64,000 nucleotides of DNA from Glycine soja (lineage: Eukaryota; Streptophyta; Magnoliopsida; Fabales; Fabaceae), in contig NC_041016.1 in assembly GCF_004193775.1 (NCBI RefSeq), positions 37,728,176 through 37,792,175 on the forward strand, read 5' to 3'. The first letter of the stretch is position 1, and each line of letters begins with the position of its first letter. A model generated the notes under the pieces. The model was not told where the DNA came from, did not search any database, and saw only the letters and a list, made by a program, of their open reading frames with translations. The position numbers were made by a program, and so were the translations under genes. Positions 55,739 through 64,000 of the stretch are shown piece by piece.

Positions 55739-57442
55739 ATGGGTGAAGTAGAGGAGATACAAGAGAAGATGAAGGCCGACATGGAGGCCATGAAAGAGCA
55801 AATGGCCGCAATGATGGAGGCCATGATGAGTGTGAAGAAGATAATAGAAGCCAATGCGGTTGCAATTGCCGCTACCAGCGTTGTTGCTAAGGGGAACCCA
55901 ATGTCCCCATCCGGCATCAACCAAATGAATCATCCAACCTCAGATATGGTAGGCAAAGATTTGGGAAGTACGGGCGGCCCCCATGATGTGCAAATTCAAA
56001 ATAAGCACGCCTTCCCGCCATATGGCCTGCCTCCCAACTATACACCACCCAATGTTGCGTACACTCTCAATGAGGATGTCAATAAATCCACTCCTATACT
56101 CATTGAGAGCCGACAACCCCAAACTGATCATGCACATGTCTCTCAACCCATGGGTGAGGCACATGAAATGCCCCACCACAATCTAGCCGACTTCGAGCCT
56201 TGCCTCGGATGTGCCACTGAAGGGCAAGCAGTTGGTGGTATACCCCTACAAAACCCTTTGGAGGGCCCTCAGTATCACCCACAACTACACCTCTTGCATT
56301 CCACGACAAGTAAAAACCTTCATGCTATGGAAGAAATGGGAAAGTTGGATCATCTAGAGGAAAGGCTCAGGGCCATTGAAGGAGGTGAAGATTCTGCCTT
56401 TGCTAACCTAGAAGAGTTGTTCCTAGTACCCAATATCATCACCCCTCCCAAGTTCAAGGTGTTGGACTTTGACAAGTACAAGGGGACTACTTGCCCCAAG
56501 AACCATCTAAAGATGTATTGTCGGAAGATGGGGGTATACGCAAAAGATGAGGAATTGCTGATACATACCTTCCAATAAAGTCTTACTGGGGTAGCTGTTA
56601 CCTGGTACACTAACTTGGAACCTTCCCGAGTCCATTCTTGGAAGGACCTAGTGGTTGCCTTCGTTAGGCAGTGTCAGTATAATGGCTTTGGATAGGATGC
56701 AACTACAAAATATGTGCAAAAAAGGGGGCACAGATCTTTCAAAGAATACACCCAAAGGTGGAGAACCTGGCAGCTCAAGTGGCACCTCAATGACGAAAAA
56801 ACGATGACAATGATAGTAGACACATTACCAGTATTCTACTATGGAAAATGGTGGGCTACGCACCTTCAAAGCTTTGCGGATTTGGTCTTTGCCAGTGAAA
56901 GGATCGATGTGGGTCTGAAAAAAGGCAAATTTAGTCATCATGCTTGGACGAATGAGAAAACTGGGGCAAATGAAGAGGGTGAGGATGAAGGAGAAGCCCG
57001 TGCTGTGACTGCCATTCCAATACAGCCAAGTTTCCCACCAACCCAACAATGTCATTACTCAGCCAATAACAAACCTTCTCCTTACCCACCGCCCAGTTAT
57101 CCACAAAGGCCATCCCTAAAATCAACCACAAAGCCTCCTACCACACTTCCAATGATAAACACCACCTTTAGCATAAACCAAAACACCAACCAAGAAATGA
57201 ATTTTGCAGCGAGAAAGCCTGTAGAATTCACCCCAATTCCAGTGTCCTATGTTGACTTGCTCCCATATCTACTTGATAATTCAATGGTAGCCATAACCCC
57301 AACCAAGGTTCATCAACCTCCATTTCTCCAAGAATACGACTCGAACACAATGTGTGCTTGTCATGGAGAAGCCCCGGGGCATTCCATTGAGCATTGTAGG
57401 GGTCTGAAGCGTAAGGTGCAAGGTCTAATTGATGCTGGCTGA
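55739..57442 (+). pseudogene. Ogre/Tat-type gag, two stops
   Basis: ATG at 55739 begins 'MGEVEEIQEKMKADMEAM', a Met/Glu-rich helical, probably coiled-coil start, preferred over the upstream ATG (55589), which only adds unrelated residues. A Pro/His-rich linker follows, then a second short helix ('LDHLEERLRAIEG'), and the capsid signature 'FKVLDFDKYKGTTCPKNHLKMYCRKM'. A stop at 56576-56578 follows 'LIHTFQ'. The same frame continues ('VAVTWYTNLEPSRVHSWKDL'), meets another stop near 56693, and is then open to 57442 ('SFKEYTQRWRTW', 'IVDTLPVFYYGKW', 'FADLVFASERI'). The C-terminal 'CACHGEAPGHSIEHC' looks like a zinc knuckle. A small deletion near 57440 removes the usual Trp after 'LIDAG'. Confidence 0.88.
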
Positions 57443-57935
57443 AATTTGAGGAGAATCATGTGTAAATCCTGACATTGACAAGAGATGCCACACATGAGGC
57501 AATTTTGAAAGTTGTTGTTAGATGTTTCTAAATGACTCATCAGGATTTTCAAGTTTGTACCATTATTGTAAACCACAGTTACAATGTTAAAATGGATAAA
57601 GTTGATATCTTTGTCCCTCATCCTCTCACAAACGCATCTTTGCTTATTCAACTTTCACCGGAATGTGGGTGCAAGCCATTGGTCTGTTTGCTCAATCGAC
57701 TTGTGCTTCTGAGTTTGGACTTCCAAGACCGTTCAATCAGAGATTACTCGTCCTGCACGTTGGTGGGGGTGCCGAGAACAACGAGTAAAGTTCAAAACAA
57801 ATAAGTTTCAAAATAAAAATAAAAAAAAGAGTTAAAAAAAATAAACATTTGATTGACTGTGTTTTCAAGACGTTCATATGACCTCATTCCGGAAAGTTTG
57901 TCTTTTTAGAGAGAAGTGAGTTATCAAGAATAGGA
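57443..57935 (+). other. Sequence after Ogre-type gag, no pol seen
   Basis: A short frame (57532-57804) has no recognised domain. Where protease and RT should begin, the sequence is AT-rich and soon reaches the nested solo LTR. Confidence 0.55.
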
Positions 57936-58670
57936 TGTTGGACCTCAGTTACCTTAAGAAGGGGGGGGTTGAATTAAGATACGAAGATTATTCCCCATTT
58001 AAACTTTCACTCTCTCTTTACGGATTAACAACGCACACAGGGACAACCCTTCCCTTGTGTTCAAGAATCCCCTACAACAAGAGACCCACAGTCTCTTAAT
58101 CCCTTTTTAGAAATAAGAAGAAGAGAAGAAGAAATCTCTCTTAAAAGAGATGGATTATAAAATGAAGATCAATCAAAATTCCTTATTAAATATGTGGTTG
58201 ACCAATGAATCTTTTTGAGAGGATAAGACAGTTCAGTTTAGAAAAACTCTTAATCTTTTGAGAGGATAAAACTTTTTGGGCAATGAAAACTCCCTTTAAG
58301 TTCGTGTTTCCAAGTCACCTTTGATGGTCATTCATAAAAAATATGAATAGGTGTGACTCTTGGCAATTATTTTCTGAAAATCCCCTCTGGTAATCAATTA
58401 CACATTATAAATTTTGAATTCAAATTTCTAGTGACTGTGATAAACATTTTCAACTGCCGGTAATCGATTACCATAGAGAAAATCTCAATTTGAAATGATA
58501 GAATTCTTTGGTCAAACCTTTTGTATTTTCAATTTGGAAACTTCTTCCTAAAGATTCTAGAGATCAACTTGATCATATATCTTGATTTTCTTGGATTGTT
58601 GTCTTGAGTAAAACTTAGAAGCACTTGATCCTTTAGCATCATCAAGACATCAAAACATCTTGCTTCTAGA
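57936..58670 (-). mobile_element. Solo copia LTR, element C family, internally deleted
   Basis: 735 bp with perfect TSDs TAGGA (57931-57935 and 58671-58675). Starts TGTTGGACCTCAG and carries the 'CCTTAAGAAGGGGGG' and 'GTTGAATTAAGAT' block like the C LTRs. Compared with them it lacks roughly 350 bp, including the conserved GAACCAGT block and most palindromes (one GTAATCGATTAC is left near 58460). Its last two bases read GA instead of CA. Confidence 0.88.
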
Positions 58671-58784
58671 TAGGAGTCATTTGACTTAATCCATCAACTG
58701 AAAGATCCTTCAACTATTTCTCATCCTTGGAAAATTCTTTTTGCAAGAATCAACTGCATCTTTCATTCTTCCTCACTGCGAGGT

Positions 58785-59024
58785 TGTGAAAACAAGACAA
58801 CCATTGGTACCTCAAAGCCCTACACTGGGGCAACGAAAGGCACCATGCGAAAACCTCAAGCGAACCTAGGGGCAGATTAGAAGTTTTCACCCAATAGGTT
58901 CCCAGCTACAAGGTCATGACAAAAGATAACAATTGGTACCTCAAAGCCTTACACTGGGGCAGTGAGGGGCATCGTGCATGAGTCTCAAGTGAACATAAGG
59001 GCAGATCAAAAGTTCTCACCCGTC
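58785..59024 (+). repeat. Two-copy direct repeat, about 120 bp
   Basis: Units at about 58785-58902 and 58910-59024 share 'CATTGGTACCTCAAAGCC'-like, 'TACACTGGGGCA' and 'GGGGCAGAT' blocks. Part of the Ogre-type non-coding region. Confidence 0.75.
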
Positions 59025-59520
59025 GATGTTTTTAAACAAGAAAAAAAATAGGGGAGACAAGCCGTGGAATTTCAATAGATTGATTAAACGTCAAACGGCT
59101 CCATTCCCGTCACTCCAAAATGGTCAAGTGACTAAATCAAACAGAATATACACTCTGAGGGAGTTCCCGGAGAGATTTGCAAAATATAGGATAAGGTTGC
59201 ATGAATTATCACCTTTTTCAAAAGGACAGTCAATCTGTGTTTTCCAAAAAAAAAAATTATCAAAATCAAAATCACAAAATAGGGAAAGAATGTCATGAAC
59301 ATTGTACAACTTTCCATTGCATTGCATTGTTTCATATGAGGTCAGCGTTACCAAATTTCACAACAAAGGTTGCATGCGTCTGCATCCCTAAATATCATGT
59401 TAACTGCATAGATTTCCTACATCTCGTGCCCAATCTTGTTGGATGACCGACCCTCTCGATGGGCCGATCTCTTGTTTTCTCATAAAGGTGGACCCTTGGG
59501 TACTAGTACCTATCACCTTT
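59025..59520 (+). other. Ogre-type non-coding region
   Basis: Short ORFs on both strands are overlapping and without motifs. No gene supported. Confidence 0.5.
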
Positions 59521-59521
59521 A

Positions 59522-59586
59522 GAGGACTATATGTCCTCGCCATCAGAGGGCTGCACGCCCTCGCCTTTAGAGGGCTACGCGTCCTC
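59522..59586 (+). repeat. Three 24-bp-spaced hairpins with changing stems
   Basis: 17-base stem-loops at 59522-59538 (GAGGAC/GTCCTC), 59546-59562 (GAGGGC/GCCCTC) and 59570-59586 (GAGGGC/GTCCTC, one G-T pair). Loops are TATAT, TGCAC and TACGC, and unit length is 24 bases. Confidence 0.8.
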
Positions 59587-59949
59587 ATTTTCAGTGTGCT
59601 CGATATCCACACCTTAGGAGAATATAAGGTCCTTTGCCCTTAGATGCTTAACCGAGACTTGCGCTCCCGGTTAAGGGGCCAGTAGTTTCATTTTATCAGT
59701 TCCTGGGCCACCCCCTGATATTAGAGGGTGACCAACTGTGCGAGCACATCCAGAGAGGGAGGCTATCACGCATCTACTATGCATACCGGGGCAAGATTTC
59801 ACCCGTGTCGCTGCAAAAAGACGAGTATGGATTATGCGCACCAACATGACCACTTTTACATGGATATGGATGACGTTGCTATTTAGTAACATTCTGCCCG
59901 GTGACTACAATGCCAATCTCCCCCTGCAAGATGTATCGGTTGGTCTGTG
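59587..59949 (+). other. Ogre-type non-coding region
   Basis: No supported ORF. GC-richer than the surroundings. Confidence 0.5.
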
Positions 59950-60512
59950 CCGTCATGACATAGGTAAGTATGCACATGGTTCAATTGATTTCTAATGTCA
60001 TCTATTTGTTTGCAGGGATCGCACCCACAAGTCGCCCAGTGGGCCCGAAGAAGTCCAACAGGGCCCTGTGGTTTCCAGCTCTGGTTACGGGTCTCTGTAG
60101 TCCTACAGGGTGCCCGTCCCCCCAGCGAGGTCATGCCATCGTGACATAGGTAAGTATGCACGTGACTCAATTGATTTCTGATGTCATCTATTGTTTGCAG
60201 GAATCACACCCACAAAGACACTCAGTGGACTCGGAGAAGTCCAACAGGGCCCGGGGGTTTCCAGCTCTGGTTACGGGCCTCTATAGTCCTACAGGGTGCC
60301 CGTTCCCCCCGGCAAGGTCACGTCATCATGACATAGGTAAGTATGCACCTCGCTAAACTGATTTCTGATTTCATCTATTGTTTGCAGGGATCGCGCCCAC
60401 AAGACGCCCAGTGGACCCGAAGAAGTCCAACAGGGCCCTGGGGTTTCCAGCTCTGGTTACGGGCCTCTGTCAGTTCTAAGGAGTGCCTGTCGCCCCCAGC
60501 AAGGTAATCAGG
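59950..60512 (+). repeat. Three-copy tandem repeat, about 187 bp, with splice-site-like ends
   Basis: Units start at the word GACATAGGTAAGTATGCAC at 59957, 60143 and 60330 (periods 186 and 187), with a fourth, partial GCAAGGTAATCAGG at about 60502. Each unit has a perfect plant-like 5' splice site (AG|GTAAGTATG) and a 3' splice site (TTTGCAG|G) 51-52 bases apart: 59964-60015, 60150-60200 and 60337-60387. Confidence 0.88.
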
Positions 60513-60927
60513 CCCCTACTAATCGAGCTTTCATCAAGAAGTACGGCGTCCCTAGGCAGGCGTAGGGCGAAACACCACAGTAGCCTGGGGATGGCCGGCA
60601 GCGGGCAACAGACGCACCGCCATCACCTCTAGAGTTCACCTCAGCTCATCCACAAAAAGGTTAGAGCGTTGCTTACGACCCATGGCCGACCAATAGGCGA
60701 CCAAGTCTAGAGCCAAAGGTAAGCAAAGTACTAGGTCCGTGACCGACAAGCCATCAAGCGTCCAGCTCAAGACGTTAAAGAAGCGCTACTAGGAGGCAAC
60801 CTAGTACCTTTTAAATCTCTGCTTGTTATTTGATTACTTTTTGTTTCTCAAGTCATAGTAGGACACACCTAGTTGCTCATGATCCTAGGAATTTAAATCA
60901 AACAAGCACAAGCTCGGAAGGTAGTCA
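60513..60927 (+). other. Ogre-type non-coding region
   Basis: No ORF or repeat of note. Confidence 0.5.
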
Positions 60928-61170
60928 TACCTCACAAAATATATATATGTATGATTAGGTAGTGAAAATACCTAAGATATGCATGTATGTAAACAAAAAT
61001 ACTTCACAAAATATATATATGTATGTTTAGATATGCATGTATGTAGGAAAAATATCTCACAAAACATACATATGTATGTTTAGGAAGCAAGATACCTGGG
61101 ACACGCATGTATATAGCAAAATACTTCACAAAAATATATGTATGTTTAGGTACCAAAATACCTCATGGGA
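60928..61170 (+). repeat. Four-copy AT-rich tandem repeat
   Basis: Units of roughly 50-72 bp built from 'TCACAAAATATATATATGTA', 'TGTTTAGG', 'ATACCT' and 'GCATGTATGTA' words. Degenerate and of variable length. Confidence 0.8.
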
Positions 61171-61249
61171 AAAAAGAGAGCAAAAAGAGAGCGAGCAAGA
61201 AAAGAATAAGAAAGAAAAAAAATAGAAAATAAAAAATAATAAAGGTTGT

Positions 61250-62050
61250 CTAGCTAAAAAACAACATGCTTGTGAAAAGAGATAATTTCCAACTTTTCTT
61301 TGAAAGATTTTACTGATCTTAACCAGTTTTTGAAAAAAAATGTGTGTACACATTTGAAGGGTAAATGCTGTGAAAAGTTTTTTCGAACACCCAAAATGGA
61401 CTCGAATGAATGCACAAATTGATAAAAGAACGTATTTTGGAAACACTGGCTTGACTTAAAATAGGGAAAATGAATCCTGAGCCCTAGTGTCACATGACCA
61501 TAAAAACTTGATGCTTGAGTGTCCACATGGGTGCATGCGTGACCAGTTTTGCATAAAGTTTCCTAATCATCATTGTTGCATGTGTATCATGGAAATAATG
61601 TAGGACATCCCCTTTATCCCCAAACCGCCGGCCAAACCCTGACATATATCATGACCAGCCGTTCTACAAGCCTTGAGCCAAAATCCCAACTCACCATAAT
61701 CCTTACCCTCGGAAGAAAACATAAAGAGAAGGAAAATTCCCAATCCAAGAAAGGGAGAAGACACTAAACAGAAAGAAAATTCCAATGAAAGAGTGGGAGA
61801 AAGCAAAAAAAAAGAAGAAGAAGAAAGGAAAATTCTCGATCAAGGATCGGAAGAAAAAGAAACATCCAGAAAGGTCTTTGGACCAGACAATATCTGAACA
61901 ATACAGAATTGTAACCAAAATCCTGTGCGCTAGCGACTTTCTCGCCACGCACTAAACAAAAACAGAAAAAGAGAAGGCAAAAACACTCAAAGCCAAATTC
62001 CCCACCTAAAAACCATTCCCAAAATAAGTCCTATTGATCCATGATCACGC
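61250..62050 (+). repeat. Long diverged direct repeat, copy 1
   Basis: Corresponds block by block to 63190-64000 about 1.95 kb further on: 'GAATGAATGCA..TTGATAAAAGAAC', 'TTGGAAAC', 'TGCTTGAGTG.CCAC', 'TTTTGCA', 'AATCATCATTGT', a purine-rich AAAGAAAAGG stretch with 'CGATCAA', and 'CCTATTG.TC..TGATC'. Confidence 0.75.
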
Positions 62051-63189
62051 ATGTAATCTTTGATTTGATAGGAAATGATTTGCAAAATCAAGTCATGACA
62101 TATCTATGGTTCGGAATTAGGATAAAACACTTACCTGTGTGAGATTGATACACTTTGAGTGATTTTCTCCTATCTTTGTTGGACCCAGTGTTTCCTCTAA
62201 ATGGTCGTTTAGAAATGAAATGCTAACATCCAAAATCTCATTTACGGTTATGAGAAAATTTCATCAGCATACTCTCCTTCCCCGATAGACACATTGTTTT
62301 TCATCCAAAAAGCATATGTTGCTCTGATTAGTTGGAAGTTTTGTCTCTTTACTAAAGCATGTTCGCATTTTGGTAAAGAAAACACCGAGACTATTTTTAG
62401 TCTCATGTTATCAAGAACTACGTAGGTCTGAGTTCCTCATCACAAATTGAGGATACGTTGGAGCAAAAGCCCTGCTTTTGTCAACCACCCCACTTTTTGT
62501 TACCGTGACCCAAGGGTCTGGTGGCATGCGGAGCCACATGACCGTAGGATCCCCAGATTCATGTTCTTTTATGACTTGAGGGACTAACGTTTGTTTTTTG
62601 TCGCGATTGTCATTTGTTTTGTGCATATATTTTGTTTGGACTATTGCGTTAGTGCTTACTTTGTTGTTGTCAATAGTGTTTGTTGAAATTCCGGAATCGT
62701 GTAGAGTTTTTCATTTGGGAACGTCGTCCTAAAAATAAAATGAACCAAAAATCCTAATAAAAAGAAAGAAGCGTTGTGAATAAAAGTCATGTTCATAAAG
62801 AAAAGAAAAAGGTTTTTATCTATACATGTATGTAAAAGGAAAATGTGTATAGAAGGTCTTTGTGTGTAAATGATGCGTGGAAAGGAATTCTTGTGTGTGT
62901 GAGCAACGAGTGTATATGAAGAAACTTTTGTGTGAACTATAAGTGTGTGTGGAGAAAAACGAAAAAGATCTTTGAATGTAAATAGGGTTTGATCATGTGA
63001 CGTAAAGAGAGAGAATTCCAATGCGTGTATAGAAAAAAGTTTGTCATGTATAAAAATATAGATGTACAAAGAAAGGTTTTCCTCATAAAGGACCACAGGT
63101 GTATAGTTTTAGTGAACATATATGAAACAAAAAGAAAAAGAAAGAAAGACCGCAAAGGTCAACATGTTATAGTTAAGAAGTATAAATTA
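62051..63189 (+). other. Ogre-type non-coding region with LTR-like patch
   Basis: 62410-62490 ('TACGTAGGTCTGAGT', 'GGAGCAAAAGCCC', 'GCTTTTGTCAACC') resembles part of the 5' LTR (53645-53710). The rest is AT-rich with many degenerate 'GTGTGTA' and 'AAAGAAAAAG' words. The minus-strand ORF at 62656-63096 lacks a recognisable domain. Confidence 0.55.
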
Positions 63190-64000
63190 TTCGTAAAGAG
63201 CAAACGCATCTTCTGGAAACAAGGGACTGATGCTAAGAGTTTATTTTCCGGAATAAACCGAGATAAGAGTGGATGAATGCATTGAACTGATGAAAGAACA
63301 TAACTTGGAAACGTTGGGTCTGTCTGTGTAAATTCCTAACCGTAGTATCACAATGCCATAAACGGAATGCTTGAGTGCCCACCTGGCTGTAGCCATGACT
63401 AATTTTGCACGTTGTTTTCAAATCATCATTGTCACGCGTGCCTTATGGAATAATATGGAAGTTCGGCCCGAAACCGACACCTTGACACCCAAATTTGTTT
63501 CGCCCCAGATATCAAGATTGGGTTCCCACGATAAAAGACCCCATTGAAACACAACCTTAGACCTTTTTGAACTTTGGCCTGTAAAAAAGGGAATCCTCAT
63601 TCTTTCCCCTGAAGCAAAGGACAGCGGAATCTCCTCAAGGGAGAGCGAATAGAACGCTAAACCCGATTTCCCAAAGAAAGGGATGGGGAAGGAAAAGTGA
63701 AAAGAAAGAAAAGGAAGAAATGAAAAGAAAGAAAAAAGAAAAATGAAAATAAAGAAAAGAACAGAAGAAAGGAAAGAAGGATTCCCGATCAAAGATCGAA
63801 AAGAAGTGAAAAGGGAAAAGAAGCAATTCTCGATCAATGAAAGAAAGAAGACTGAAATTCATCAAAACCAGATTGCCACTCATAATCATTCTTGACTGGC
63901 AATATCCCACCCCACATGAACAAAGAGGAAAGGACCGAAACACCCAGCTTCCTCTCCAAAAAAAACACTGACCTCGAGAAAATCCTATTGGTCTGTGATC
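63190..64000 (+). repeat. Long diverged direct repeat, copy 2
   Basis: Second copy of 61250-62050, ending 'CCTATTGGTCTGTGATC' at the window edge. The purine-rich part (63680-63840) is longer than in copy 1. Confidence 0.75.

Larger units (their letters stand above)
52415..64000 (+). mobile_element. Ogre/Tat-type Ty3/gypsy element, 5' part, pol not seen
   Basis: 5' LTR 52415-53985, primer site, long leader, gag with stops, then non-coding and tandem-repeat sequence to the window end. No protease, RT, RNase H or integrase motif is found after gag, although Ogre elements normally carry them, so it is probably a deletion derivative or a non-autonomous form. The left TSD is expected to be GTGTT (52410-52414); the right side is outside the window. 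Confidence 0.82.

Noticed and set aside
55739..56578. Host gene with a Met-rich coiled coil
   Set aside because: The downstream capsid signature identifies it as Ogre/Tat gag.
62656..63096. 146-codon minus-strand ORF near the window end
   Set aside because: Low-complexity Phe/Leu/His-rich translation of a purine-rich repeat; no domain.

Overview
The window looks like repeat-dense plant heterochromatin, most likely from a legume and probably soybean (Glycine). The LTR families, the 12-base palindrome GTAATCGATTAC packed into copia LTRs, and the Ogre/Tat gag type match what I know of Glycine repeats; this is recognition, not a database result. I found no intact host gene. Almost all of the sequence is transposable elements inserted into one another, and several are dated by target-site duplications (TSDs) read directly from the sequence.

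Layout. 425-1377: a complete Cassandra-type TRIM whose LTRs carry a 5S rRNA-like pol III promoter (TSD TAAAT). 1842-4010: two LTR-like remnants. 4175-4860: a decayed LINE C-terminus (minus strand). 5224-5512: a 289-bp Ogre-type LTR stub. 5513-17336: a chained array of Sirevirus-like Ty1/copia elements, A and B, that carry gag and (in B) an envelope-like ORF but no protease, integrase or reverse transcriptase. B's gag is interrupted by a two-LTR element with no interior (10039-13276, TSD AAGAA). 17707-26142: an Athila-type Ty3/gypsy element (minus strand) with a tRNA-Asp type primer site and a broken gag-pol. 26414-30344: a solo copia LTR (TSD GAGAT) that itself received a 1.02-kb Mutator-like element (10-bp TSD) and a solo Athila LTR (TSD GAAAG). 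30660-47057: the 3' half of another SIRE-like copia element (E), interrupted by a nearly intact Sirevirus-like element C (35551-44789, minus strand, TSD AAATG). 47765-52414: copia element D with an 825-codon open integrase-RT reading frame, cut off by an Ogre/Tat-type element that begins at 52415 and runs off the window end. That element has a broken gag, no recognisable pol and a long tandem-repeat region.

How the parts work together. C and D encode the protease, integrase, reverse transcriptase and RNase H that A and B lack. A shares its primer site, polypurine tract and LTR architecture with them, so A/B are plausible trans-mobilised partners of a C- or D-like helper. Two features of this copia group seem most worth attention. 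First, a palindrome cluster plus TATA box like the one in the LTR is repeated inside the element just before the envelope-like ORF, with the same 188-bp TATA-to-ATG distance in two separate elements. Second, the transcribed part of the A/B LTRs carries a row of hairpins with one constant loop (GGGTACA) and different but always self-complementary stems, including one compensatory double change between copies.
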